From the NCBI GenBank assembly GCA_003268905.1, contig QLTU01000006.1, forward strand, positions 62,001 through 126,000: a stretch of DNA of 64,000 nucleotides. Reading direction: 5' to 3'. A program made the translations under genes and the position numbers. Origin of the DNA: Acidovorax defluvii. Lineage in GTDB: Bacteria; Pseudomonadota; Gammaproteobacteria; Burkholderiales; Burkholderiaceae_C. The notes under the pieces were generated by a model. That model saw only the letters and a list, made by a program, of their open reading frames with translations, searched no databases and was not told the DNA's origin. This document shows positions 17,182 through 24,776 of the stretch, piece after piece. Numbering within the stretch: the stretch's first letter is position 1; every line of letters starts with the position of its first letter.

Positions 17182-18783
17182 ATGAACGCACTCCTCTCCG
17201 TCTCCGACAAGACCGGCATCGTCGAATTTGCGCAAGCCCTGCACGCGCTGGGCATCAAGCTCTTGTCCACCGGCGGCACCGCCAAGCTGCTCGCCGACAA
17301 GGGCCTGCCCGTCACCGAGGTGGCCGAGGTCACGCAGTTCCCCGAGATGCTGGACGGCCGCGTCAAGACGCTGCACCCCAAGGTGCACGGCGGCCTGCTG
17401 GCGCGCCGCGAGCTGCCTGAGCACATGGCGGCTTTGAAGGAACACGGCATCGACACCATCGACCTGCTGGTGGTCAACCTCTATCCGTTTGAAGCCACCG
17501 TGGCCAAGGCCGGTTGCACGCTGGCCGATGCCATCGAGAACATCGACATCGGCGGCCCCGCCATGGTGCGCAGCGCCGCCAAGAACTGGAAGGACGTGGG
17601 CGTGATCACCTCGGCCGACCAGTACGAGGCTGTGCTGGCCGAGCTGAAGGCGGGCGGCAAGCTGTCCGACAAGCTGCGCTTCGCGCTGTCGGTGGCGGCG
17701 TTCAACCGCATCGCGCAGTACGACGGCGCGATCAGCGACTACCTCTCGTCCGTCACCTTCGACGCCGAGAAGCTCTCCGAGGCCTACGTGCCCCAGCGCG
17801 CGCTGTTCCCCGGCCAGAGCAACGGCATCTTCACCAAGGTGCAGGACCTGCGCTACGGCGAGAACAGCCACCAGCAGGCCGCGCTGTACCGCGACCTGCA
17901 TCCCGCGCCCGGCTCGCTGGTCACCGGCGTACAGCTGCAGGGCAAGGAGCTCTCGTACAACAACATTGCCGACGCCGACGCTGCCTGGGAGTGCGTCAAG
18001 AGCTTCGAGGCCGCTGCCTGTGTGATCGTCAAGCACGCCAATCCCTGCGGCGTGGCCGTGGGCCTCGATGCATTGACGGCCTACAGCAAGGCCTTCCAGA
18101 CGGACCCGACCAGCGCCTTCGGCGGCATCATTGCGCTGAACCGCACGCTCGACGGCGCGGCTGCGGCGCAGATCAGCAAGCAGTTCGTCGAGGTGCTGAT
18201 GGCGCCCGACTTCACGCCCGAAGCGCTGGAAGTGTTCAAGGCGAAGGCCAATGTGCGCCTGCTCAAGATCGCGCTGCCCACACGCGGCGGGCAGACCGAC
18301 TGGGAGCGCGGCCGCAACGCCATGGACGCCAAGCGCATCGGCTCGGGCCTGCTGCTGCAGACGGCCGACAACCATGAGCTGGCGCTGACCGAGCTGAAGG
18401 TGGTGACCAAGAAGCAGCCCACACTGGAAGAAATGGAAGACCTGCTGTTCGCCTGGAAGGTGGCCAAGTACGTCAAGAGCAACGCCATCGTCTTCTGCAA
18501 GGGCGGCATGACCATGGGCGTGGGCGCGGGCCAGATGAGCCGCCTCGACTCGGCCCGCATCGCCAGCATCAAGGCGCAGCACGCGGGCCTGACCCTCCAG
18601 GGCACGGCGGTGGCGAGCGACGCCTTTTTCCCCTTCCGTGACGGCCTCGATGTGGTGGTCGATGCGGGCGCCACCTGTGTGATCCAGCCCGGCGGCTCGA
18701 TGCGCGACCAGGAAGTGATCGATGCCGCCAACGAGCGCGGCGTAGCCATGGTGTTCAGCGGCGTGCGTCACTTCAGGCACTAA
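17182..18783 (+). CDS. purH: bifunctional AICAR transformylase/IMP cyclohydrolase
   Basis: Enzyme for the last two steps of IMP synthesis, 533 aa. The N-terminal IMP cyclohydrolase domain includes [12 protein letters not shown] and [11 protein letters not shown] (residues 6-38) and [14 protein letters not shown] (about 63-76). The C-terminal AICAR transformylase domain (about 200-533) includes the catalytic segment [12 protein letters not shown] (about 282) and [12 protein letters not shown]. Length and motif order are standard. It stands as a single gene after the dusB-fis operon. Confidence 0.98.
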   Translation: MNALLSVSDKTGIVEFAQALHALGIKLLSTGGTAKLLADKGLPVTEVAEVTQFPEMLDGRVKTLHPKVHGGLLARRELPEHMAALKEHGIDTIDLLVVNLYPFEATVAKAGCTLADAIENIDIGGPAMVRSAAKNWKDVGVITSADQYEAVLAELKAGGKLSDKLRFALSVAAFNRIAQYDGAISDYLSSVTFDAEKLSEAYVPQRALFPGQSNGIFTKVQDLRYGENSHQQAALYRDLHPAPGSLVTGVQLQGKELSYNNIADADAAWECVKSFEAAACVIVKHANPCGVAVGLDALTAYSKAFQTDPTSAFGGIIALNRTLDGAAAAQISKQFVEVLMAPDFTPEALEVFKAKANVRLLKIALPTRGGQTDWERGRNAMDAKRIGSGLLLQTADNHELALTELKVVTKKQPTLEEMEDLLFAWKVAKYVKSNAIVFCKGGMTMGVGAGQMSRLDSARIASIKAQHAGLTLQGTAVASDAFFPFRDGLDVVVDAGATCVIQPGGSMRDQEVIDAANERGVAMVFSGVRHFRH

Positions 18784-18786
18784 GTA

Positions 18787-18876
18787 GCCCACCTGAGTCG
18801 CTTCGCGCCATCTCCCTGAGGGGGACGCACCCAGCGGCGGGGCGGCCCTTGCGCGGGTGCGCTGGCATGAGCCCCG
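18787..18876 (+). repeat. family B GC-rich repeat, copy 2
   Basis: Begins immediately after the purH stop: CCTGAGTCGCTTCGCGCCAT, then CTCCCTGAGGGGGACGC. The same opening (CCTGAGCCGCTTCGCGTCAT, then CCCCCCAAGGGGGGACGC) is found just after pyrB at 38574, so the two copies share both sequence and position relative to a stop codon. Confidence 0.75.
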
Positions 18877-18920
18877 CCTGTGCCAACGGCTTGGGCGGTT
18901 CTACCAGTCATTGAAATGCA

Positions 18921-18949
18921 AAAGGCGGCTCGGGCCGCCTTTTTCTTTG
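18921..18949. terminator. bidirectional terminator between purH and phoD
   Basis: AAAGGCGGC (18921-18929), a 4-nt loop, then GCCGCCTTT (18934-18942) continuing as TTTCTTT. The arms are a perfect 9-bp inverted repeat. The A-rich left flank lets it serve the convergent minus-strand phoD transcript as well. Confidence 0.85.
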
Positions 18950-18960
18950 CGTGCTGCCGA

Positions 18961-20706
18961 TCAGGCCGCCACAATGCGCCCGCGCCCGCTGACACCTGCC
19001 AGCACCTTGAGCGATTTGTCGGTGCTGGCCGTGTAGGTGCGGCTGGTGATGGTGCTGACATACACCCAGTCGGCGCGGCATTCGGAGGCGTTGGCGGTCA
19101 CCAGCATGTAACCCCGGCGCGAGGTGTCGCAGTATTTGAGCGGGGCAATGAGTTGCTGGAGCGCGCCCGCCAGCATGGCCGGGTTCTCTTTGGGCAGGTA
19201 TTCCTCAAAACCGGGCGACGACACCGACGAGGTGGCGAACTCCACGCCCACCGCATTGCCGCCCATGTCTGCCAGCTCGTTGGCCCAGGCGTTGTGGGTG
19301 TCGCCCGACAGCACCACCAGGTTCTTGCCCAGGCTGCGGGCCGTGCCCAGCACGGTTTCGCGCGCGGCCTGGTAGCCGTCCCATGCGTCGAGGTTGTAGG
19401 GAATGGAGTGCTGGGCGAGGATGGCTTTTTCGGCAGCGGTCAGTGTGGCGGGGGCGGTCTGTGCCTTGGCCACGATGGCGGCGTATTGCGATACCGTGAC
19501 GCCAGCGCCCGGCTGGATGGTTTCGACCAGGATGGGGGCCGGAATGTTCATGCGCCCCATCAGCACCTGCTGGCCCAGCACCTGCCAGGTGGCGGTGGAT
19601 GCGGCCATCTGCTGCTGCAGCCATTGCGTCTGCGTGCCGCCCATGAGTTGGCGGGCGGGTGCGCCCACGGCGGCGGTGAAACCGGCAGCGTCAAAACCGC
19701 TGGCGGTAAAGAAGCGGGTGTAGTCGGCAGGTTCGTCGCGCCCGACCACGCGGGTGTCGAGCATGTGCAGCGCCAGCAGGTTGCCAAAGTTGAAGCTGCG
19801 GTAGATCAGGTCGGGCTGGGCGTTGCGTGTGGGCATCCACTCGTGGTAGGCCTGAAGGGCTGCCGCCTTGCGCGCCGCAAAGCTGCCCTCGATGGCGCTT
19901 TGGTGGTTTTCGGCACCGGTGGCCCAGGTGTCGTTGGCGATTTCATGGTCGTCCCACACGGCAATCATGGGTGCGGCGGCATGCAGTGCCTGCAGATCGG
20001 GGTCGGTCTTGTACTGCGCGTGGCGCATGCGGTAGTCGGCCAGTGTGAGAATCTCGGTGGCGGGCAGCGACAGGCGGCCCAGCTGCTCGGCGTTGGCCGA
20101 GGCATAGCCACCGCGCGGGTACTCATACAGGTAGTCGCCCAGGTGCACGGTGGCATCGAGATCATTGCGGCGCGCCGCTTCGGCATACACGTTGAAGTAA
20201 CCCGCAGGGTAGTTGGCACACGAGAACACGGCCAGCTTGACCTGTGCCACGCTGCCCGTGGGCAGCGTGCGGGTGCGTGCTGCGGCAGACTGAGCCGCGT
20301 AGGCCTTGAAGCGGTAGTGGTAGGCCGTGACGGGCTTGAGGCCAGTGGCATCGACCTTGACGGTGAAGTCTTTGGCGGCCGTGGCTGTGGCCTGGCCTTT
20401 GGCCACCACCGTGGTGAATGCCGCGTCGCTGGCCAGCTCCCACTGCACAGGAATGTCGGCGGTGTGGCCTGCAGGCGGCGTGACGCGGGTCCACAGCACG
20501 ACGCGGTCGGCGAGCGGGTCGCCACTGGCCACGCCGTGGGCAAACCGCACCTCCGGGTCGTTGTCGCTGCCACCGCAGGCGGCCAGCGGCAAGGTGCCGA
20601 GCGCAGTGGCGCCCAGGGCCAGCTGGCGCACGAAGACGCGGCGGCTTTCATCGGCGGGAGCGGCGTCGCGGATGGGGTGGGGCGTGGGACGAACGGGAGT
20701 TTTCAT
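18961..20706 (-). CDS. phoD: PhoD-family alkaline phosphatase/phosphodiesterase
   Basis: Secreted calcium/iron-dependent phosphatase of 581 aa. A Tat signal with SRRVFVRQLALGA (Arg22-Arg23) is followed by LAAC at 41-44, so it may be a Tat-exported lipoprotein. An N-terminal PhoD_N domain (GVASGDPLADRVVLWTRVTP) leads to the metallophosphatase core with CANYPAGYFNVYAEAARR, DATVHLGDYLYEYPRGGY, AVWDDHEIANDTW and VVLSGDTHNAWANEL. All supply metal ligands in this family. Start ATG 20706 is chosen because it yields the Tat leader. It lies downstream of hemL but behind a terminator. Confidence 0.93.
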   Translation of the reverse strand: MKTPVRPTPHPIRDAAPADESRRVFVRQLALGATALGTLPLAACGGSDNDPEVRFAHGVASGDPLADRVVLWTRVTPPAGHTADIPVQWELASDAAFTTVVAKGQATATAAKDFTVKVDATGLKPVTAYHYRFKAYAAQSAAARTRTLPTGSVAQVKLAVFSCANYPAGYFNVYAEAARRNDLDATVHLGDYLYEYPRGGYASANAEQLGRLSLPATEILTLADYRMRHAQYKTDPDLQALHAAAPMIAVWDDHEIANDTWATGAENHQSAIEGSFAARKAAALQAYHEWMPTRNAQPDLIYRSFNFGNLLALHMLDTRVVGRDEPADYTRFFTASGFDAAGFTAAVGAPARQLMGGTQTQWLQQQMAASTATWQVLGQQVLMGRMNIPAPILVETIQPGAGVTVSQYAAIVAKAQTAPATLTAAEKAILAQHSIPYNLDAWDGYQAARETVLGTARSLGKNLVVLSGDTHNAWANELADMGGNAVGVEFATSSVSSPGFEEYLPKENPAMLAGALQQLIAPLKYCDTSRRGYMLVTANASECRADWVYVSTITSRTYTASTDKSLKVLAGVSGRGRIVAA

Positions 20707-20778
20707 GGTTGTGGCGTTCCGTACAAAACCGCCAAGGCTGACAGGCGGATGTGACGGCCTCATGAACGCAGCCCCATG

Positions 20779-20816
20779 CAAAAAACCCGTGGCAACGTTG
20801 TGCGTTGCCACGGGTT
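20779..20816 (-). terminator. intrinsic terminator after hemL
   Basis: Perfect 14-bp inverted repeat, AACCCGTGGCAACG (20784-20797) and CGTTGCCACGGGTT (20803-20816), with a 5-nt loop. On the minus strand it is followed by a T-run complementary to the A-run at 20780-20785. Confidence 0.9.
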
Positions 20817-20842
20817 CTAAAGAAATGAAATCTGATTGTTTT

Positions 20843-20886
20843 TAGCCTTTAGCGCTTATCCAACAAGCGCTAGTAGCTATTATTTT
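20843..20886 (-). repeat. family A hairpin repeat, copy 3
   Basis: Minus-oriented copy with core AGCGCTTATCCAACAAGCGC (20851-20870) and the flank TAGTAGCTATTATTTT. The hemL stop codon TAA (20882-20880) lies inside it, so the last residues of HemL are read from repeat sequence. Confidence 0.75.
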
Positions 20887-22190
20887 GTGAGCGACTTGAA
20901 CACGTCGCGTGCAATGGTGACGGTGTCGGCAATGTCCTGCTCTGTGTGTGCGGCGCTCACAAACCCTGCTTCGTAGAGTGCGGGCGCGATGTACACGCCC
21001 CGGTCCAGCAGCCCATGAAAGAGCTGGTTGAAGCGCACGCCATCCGTCTTCAGAACCTGTGCGTAATTTTGTGGCAGCTCGGGCAGCAGGAAAAAGCCGA
21101 ACATGCCGCCTTCGCAGTCGGCGCTGAAAGGCACGCCCTCGGCGGCTGCGGCAGCGGCCAGTCCATCCACCAGCGAGCGGGTGCGGGCGGAGAGCGCGTC
21201 AAAGAAGCCCGGCTTCTTGATCTCGCGCAGTGTGGCCAGGCCGCAGGCTGTGGCCACAGGGTTGCCCGACAGCGTGCCGGCCTGGTACACCGCACCCAGC
21301 GGCGCGAGGTTTTCCATGATCGCCCGCGAAGCGCCAAAAGCCGCCAGCGGCATGCCGCCGCCAATCACCTTGCCCAGCACGGTGATGTCGGGCTTGAAGC
21401 CCGGGATGCTCTTGGCATACACGCTTTGCGCGCTGCCCAGGGCCACGCGAAAGCCGGTCATCACTTCGTCCAGGACCAGCAGCGCACCATATTCGGTGCA
21501 CAGCTCGCGGCAGCGGCGCATGAACGGCACGCTGGCGCGCACCAGGTTCATGTTGCCGGCGATGGGCTCGATCATCAGGCAGGCGAGTTCCTTGCCATGC
21601 AGGGCGAAGGCTTCTTCGAGTTGGGGAATGTTGTTGTATTCAAGAACAATGGTGTGCTGCACCACCTCGGGCGGCACGCCGGCACTGGTGGCGTTGCCAA
21701 ACGTGGCCAGGCCCGAGCCGGCCTTGACCAGCAGCGCATCGGCGTGGCCGTGGTAGCAGCCCTCGAATTTGATGAGCTTGCTGCGTCCCGTGGCACCGCG
21801 CGCCAGGCGGATGGCGCTCATGCCCGCTTCGGTGCCCGAGCTGACCAGCCGGATCATCTCCATGGACGGCACCAGGCCCAGGATTTCTTCGGCCAGCTCG
21901 ATCTCGCGCTCGGTGGGGGCGCCAAAGCTGAAGCCTTCCAGTGCAGCCTTTTGCACGGCTTCGAGCACGGCCGGGTGACCGTGGCCCAGGATCATCGGGC
22001 CCCAGGAGCCGATATAGTCAATGAAGCGCTGGTCGTTGGCGTCCCAGAAGTAAGCTCCTTGCGCACGCTTCACAAAGCGCGGCGTGCCGCCCACGGCCTT
22101 GAAGGCCCGCACAGGCGAGTTCACGCCACCGGGGATGAGCGCCTTGGCGCGTTCGAACAGAGGGATGTTGAGGTCAGTGTTTGGTGTCAT
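20880..22190 (-). CDS. hemL: glutamate-1-semialdehyde 2,1-aminomutase
   Basis: PLP enzyme of 436 aa making 5-aminolevulinate for haem synthesis. N-terminal [19 protein letters not shown] and [18 protein letters not shown] are diagnostic. The aminotransferase core has [13 protein letters not shown] and the PLP lysine in [16 protein letters not shown] (about residue 272). Length is normal. Its first 17 nt overlap the end of thiD, indicating cotranscription. Confidence 0.97.
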   Translation of the reverse strand: MTPNTDLNIPLFERAKALIPGGVNSPVRAFKAVGGTPRFVKRAQGAYFWDANDQRFIDYIGSWGPMILGHGHPAVLEAVQKAALEGFSFGAPTEREIELAEEILGLVPSMEMIRLVSSGTEAGMSAIRLARGATGRSKLIKFEGCYHGHADALLVKAGSGLATFGNATSAGVPPEVVQHTIVLEYNNIPQLEEAFALHGKELACLMIEPIAGNMNLVRASVPFMRRCRELCTEYGALLVLDEVMTGFRVALGSAQSVYAKSIPGFKPDITVLGKVIGGGMPLAAFGASRAIMENLAPLGAVYQAGTLSGNPVATACGLATLREIKKPGFFDALSARTRSLVDGLAAAAAAEGVPFSADCEGGMFGFFLLPELPQNYAQVLKTDGVRFNQLFHGLLDRGVYIAPALYEAGFVSAAHTEQDIADTVTIARDVFKSLTK

Positions 22191-23121
22191 GAGGGGGCAT
22201 CACAAAGCCTTTGATGGCCAGTGTTTCGTCAAGGGGTTCGTCTTCATCGTCATCTTCATCATCGGGCTGGGCCCAGAACATGCGATCGGGAATGATGTGG
22301 CCCATTCCTGGGCGGAATCCGGCATCCAGGCAGCGGTCCAGGTAACTGAGCGCCTCGCTCGTGGCTTCGCCGAGATCATTGCCGCTGGCCACCAGGGCCG
22401 TGAGGGCCGCCGAGAGCGTGTCGCCCGCGCCCGAAAAGGTGGCATCAAACAGCTCGAACTTGACACTGCCCAGCACGGTCTGGGGCGATGCCAGCACGTT
22501 TTCTACAAACTGCTCGGGCAGGGGAATGCCCGTGACCAGGGTGTATGGCACACCCATCTCTGCGGCGGCGCGGGCGATGTCGCGGGCCGTAGGGCTGCGG
22601 TCGCTTTTCCAGTCGGGAAGCAGCCAGCGCCACAACGTACTGTGGTTTCCAACCAACACCGAGGTTTGCGGCAACAGCAGCTCGCGAAAAGCGTCCAGGT
22701 ACTGGTCAATCAGGTCATCCTGCCACCACGAAAGATTGGGCATGTAGGCGATGACCGGCACCTCGTCGTAATCGGTAGTGATCTCTGCAATGGCGCTGAT
22801 GTTCTCGGGGCTGCCCACAAATCCGACCTTGATGGCCTGCACGGGCAGGTCTTCCAGTACCGCCCGCGCCTGCTCGGTAACGGCCTCGTCGTCAAAGCCA
22901 AAGTGGGCGAATATCTCGGCTGTGTCCCGTGCGTAGGCGCCTGTGACGACGGCAATGGGGTGCCCGCCAACCGACGCGATGGTGCTGATATCGGCGGTAA
23001 GTCCGCCGGCACCGCTGGGGTCGCTGGCGTTGAAAACCAGCACGCAGGCGGGGCTGCCTTCGTCCATGGCCTCGTCGGCAAGGTCCGCTACATCAGAAGA
23101 AAGGGGGGTGTTTGTTGTCAT
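22174..23121 (-). CDS. thiD: ThiD-like hydroxymethylpyrimidine kinase, divergent
   Basis: PfkB-superfamily small-molecule kinase of 315 aa, longer than E. coli ThiD (266 aa). [15 protein letters not shown] (about 31-45) matches the substrate loop. [15 protein letters not shown] replaces the usual KIGMLGS segment, and [10 protein letters not shown] replaces the usual TALTVQNT. The end-of-fold motif is [11 protein letters not shown], with the superfamily's catalytic Asp where enteric ThiD has Cys. It ends in a strongly acidic tail (about residues 287-297, DDEDDDEDE) before the hemL overlap. ThiD family membership is likely and the neighbour hemL is often found with it in betaproteobacteria. Activity on HMP is less certain given the changed pocket. 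Confidence 0.75.
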   Translation of the reverse strand: MTTNTPLSSDVADLADEAMDEGSPACVLVFNASDPSGAGGLTADISTIASVGGHPIAVVTGAYARDTAEIFAHFGFDDEAVTEQARAVLEDLPVQAIKVGFVGSPENISAIAEITTDYDEVPVIAYMPNLSWWQDDLIDQYLDAFRELLLPQTSVLVGNHSTLWRWLLPDWKSDRSPTARDIARAAAEMGVPYTLVTGIPLPEQFVENVLASPQTVLGSVKFELFDATFSGAGDTLSAALTALVASGNDLGEATSEALSYLDRCLDAGFRPGMGHIIPDRMFWAQPDDEDDDEDEPLDETLAIKGFVMPPHDTKH

Positions 23122-23178
23122 GGGCCGGATTCGGCGATAAGGGTGGCACAGAAGCTGCAGCCCCGTGAGATGACTAGA

Positions 23179-23184
23179 TACAAT
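23179..23184 (+). promoter_or_regulatory. candidate -10 box for rubredoxin-pil operon
   Basis: TACAAT 32 nt before the rubredoxin start, in the 94-nt gap divergent from thiD. No convincing -35 is visible. The gap is too short to hold a TPP riboswitch for thiD. Confidence 0.35.
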
Positions 23185-23215
23185 CGTTGCATTCTATGTG
23201 AAGGCCCATTAAGCT

Positions 23216-23389
23216 GTGACCGACTCTAAAACTTGGATGTGTCTGATATGCGGTTGGATCTATGACGAAGCGCAAGGTTCGCCTGAGCACGGCATTGCAC
23301 CCAACACGCCCTGGGACCAGGTCCCCATGAATTGGACTTGCCCAGAATGCGGCGCGCGCAAAGAAGATTTTGAGTTGGTTCAGATTTGA
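23216..23389 (+). CDS. rubredoxin
   Basis: Small iron protein of 57 aa. The start is GTG 23216, about 9 nt past a GAAGG-like site. Two CxxC knuckles, MCLICGWIYDEA (Cys9 and Cys12) and WTCPECGARKEDFE (Cys42 and Cys45), hold a single Fe in a mononuclear centre. WDQVPMNWTCPECG is the family signature. It donates or accepts single electrons, for example for alkane hydroxylases or in oxidative defence. It lies just upstream of pilG, a recurrent arrangement in betaproteobacteria as I recall; no functional tie to pili is shown. Confidence 0.95.
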   Translation: MTDSKTWMCLICGWIYDEAQGSPEHGIAPNTPWDQVPMNWTCPECGARKEDFELVQI

Positions 23390-23448
23390 GGCGCTTTAGC
23401 ACCCTGTGCTGATGCGTCGTTTGTTTTCTCCATTGGGAGCAGTGACAA

Positions 23449-23847
23449 TTGACTACAACAGGCGCATCTTTCAAAGTGCTCGTGGTGGATGACAGCAATA
23501 CCATTCGCCGAAGCGCCGAGATTTTTCTCAAGCAGGGAGGGCACGAAGTCCTGCTGGCAGATGACGGTTTTGATGCACTGGCTAAGGTAAACGATTACCA
23601 GCCACAGCTTATTTTCTGCGACATTCTGATGCCCAAGCTTGATGGGTATCAAACCTGCGCCATCATCAAGCGCAACGCCCGTTTTGCGGATACTCCGGTT
23701 GTCATGCTGTCGTCCAAGGATGGCGTGTTTGACAAGGCGCGCGGTCGAATGGTCGGCTGCCAGGAATATCTCACCAAACCTTTCACCAAAGACCAGTTGT
23801 TGCAGGCAGTGCAGCAATTTGGCAATTCCCAACAAGGAGCCATGTAA
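23449..23847 (+). CDS. pilG: twitching motility response regulator PilG
   Basis: Single-domain CheY-like receiver of 132 aa. Acidic pair and loop read KVLVVDDSNTIRRSAEI, the phospho-acceptor Asp lies in LIFCDILMPKLDG (about residue 58), and the switch Lys lies in YLTKPF. It starts at TTG 23449, 9 nt after GGGAG; no ATG fits the receiver fold better. PilG is the output regulator of the Pil-Chp chemosensory system controlling type IV pilus extension. It overlaps pilH by one base. Confidence 0.95.
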   Translation: MTTTGASFKVLVVDDSNTIRRSAEIFLKQGGHEVLLADDGFDALAKVNDYQPQLIFCDILMPKLDGYQTCAIIKRNARFADTPVVMLSSKDGVFDKARGRMVGCQEYLTKPFTKDQLLQAVQQFGNSQQGAM

Positions 23848-24212
23848 TGCCTATCCAGAAAGTGCTGGTCGTTGACGACTCGAAGACCGAGTTGATGTTT
23901 CTGACCGACTTGCTGCAGAAAAAAGGCATGCAAGTGCGTACCGCTGAAAATGCCGAAGAGGCTTTTCGTCGGCTGGCCGAAGAAAAGCCTGATTTGATAT
24001 TGATGGATGTGGTGATGCCGGGGCAAAACGGATTCCAGTTGACCCGTGTGATCACGCGTGATCCCCTCTATGCCGACGTGCCCATCATCATGTGCACCAG
24101 CAAGAATCAAGAGACAGATCGTGTCTGGGGAATGCGGCAAGGCGCACGCGGCTATATCACCAAACCGGTGGATCCGGCCGAGTTGCAGGCCAAGATAGAC
24201 GCGCTGAACTAA
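23847..24212 (+). CDS. pilH: twitching motility response regulator PilH
   Basis: Second CheY-like receiver, 121 aa. Motifs are KVLVVDDSKTELMFL, phospho-Asp in LILMDVVMPGQNGFQL (about 53), Thr/Ser in IIMCTSKNQETD and Lys in YITKPVDP. In the Pil-Chp system PilH opposes PilG or acts as a phosphate sink. The ATG shares its A with the pilG stop TAA, showing tight coupling. Confidence 0.95.
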   Translation: MPIQKVLVVDDSKTELMFLTDLLQKKGMQVRTAENAEEAFRRLAEEKPDLILMDVVMPGQNGFQLTRVITRDPLYADVPIIMCTSKNQETDRVWGMRQGARGYITKPVDPAELQAKIDALN

Positions 24213-24227
24213 GGCGTTTGCGCGTTC

Positions 24228-24755
24228 ATGGCTAATCGCGAAGCACTGCGAGAACTCCAGACCCGTCTTGCCAGCCGTCTTCAGGCAGCAAGGGGTGAAG
24301 GTGTGTCTGTTTCTTCCTGGCTGGCGGTCGAAGCTGCCGGGCAGTCCTATTTATTGCCGCTGGGTCAGTCGGGTGAAATTTTCCCCTGGGTCACGGTGCA
24401 GCGGGTTCCCTACACCCAAAAATGGTTTCTGGGTGTAGCCAATCTGCGCGGTGGTCTTGTCGGTGTGGTTGACTTGGCTGGATTGCTGGGATCGACGGTC
24501 CCACGCACCGAGCAAACCCTGTCTGACGCCAGCCTGCTTGCTTTCAATGCAGCGCTGGAGGTCAATGCCGCGCTTCTGGTTGACCGGCTGGCGGGTCTGC
24601 GAGGCACTGATGCCTTTGTCTCCTCGGAGCCTCCCGCCGATGATGCCCCCGCCTTTTTTGGCACCACCTATGTGGATTCGAGCGGGGCCCGCTGGCAAGA
24701 GATCAATCTCCAGATCCTGTCCCAAACCCCTGCTTTTCTGAGTATCAGTGTTTGA
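24228..24755 (+). CDS. pilI: CheW-like coupling protein PilI
   Basis: CheW-domain protein of 175 aa linking the PilJ receptor to the ChpA kinase. WLAVEAAGQSYLLPLGQSGEIF opens the first SH3-like subdomain (about 26-47). FLGVANLRGGLVGVVDLAGLLG (about 66-87) is the CheW signature. It starts at ATG 24228, 15 nt after pilH, with a weak ribosome-binding site. It is in the standard place between the regulators and the receptor. Confidence 0.93.
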   Translation: MANREALRELQTRLASRLQAARGEGVSVSSWLAVEAAGQSYLLPLGQSGEIFPWVTVQRVPYTQKWFLGVANLRGGLVGVVDLAGLLGSTVPRTEQTLSDASLLAFNAALEVNAALLVDRLAGLRGTDAFVSSEPPADDAPAFFGTTYVDSSGARWQEINLQILSQTPAFLSISV

Positions 24756-24776
24756 GTTTTTCTGTAAGGCTGCACC

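Noticed and set aside
23122-23215. TPP riboswitch upstream of thiD
   Set aside because: The divergent gap is only 94 nt and lacks the conserved TPP core sequences.
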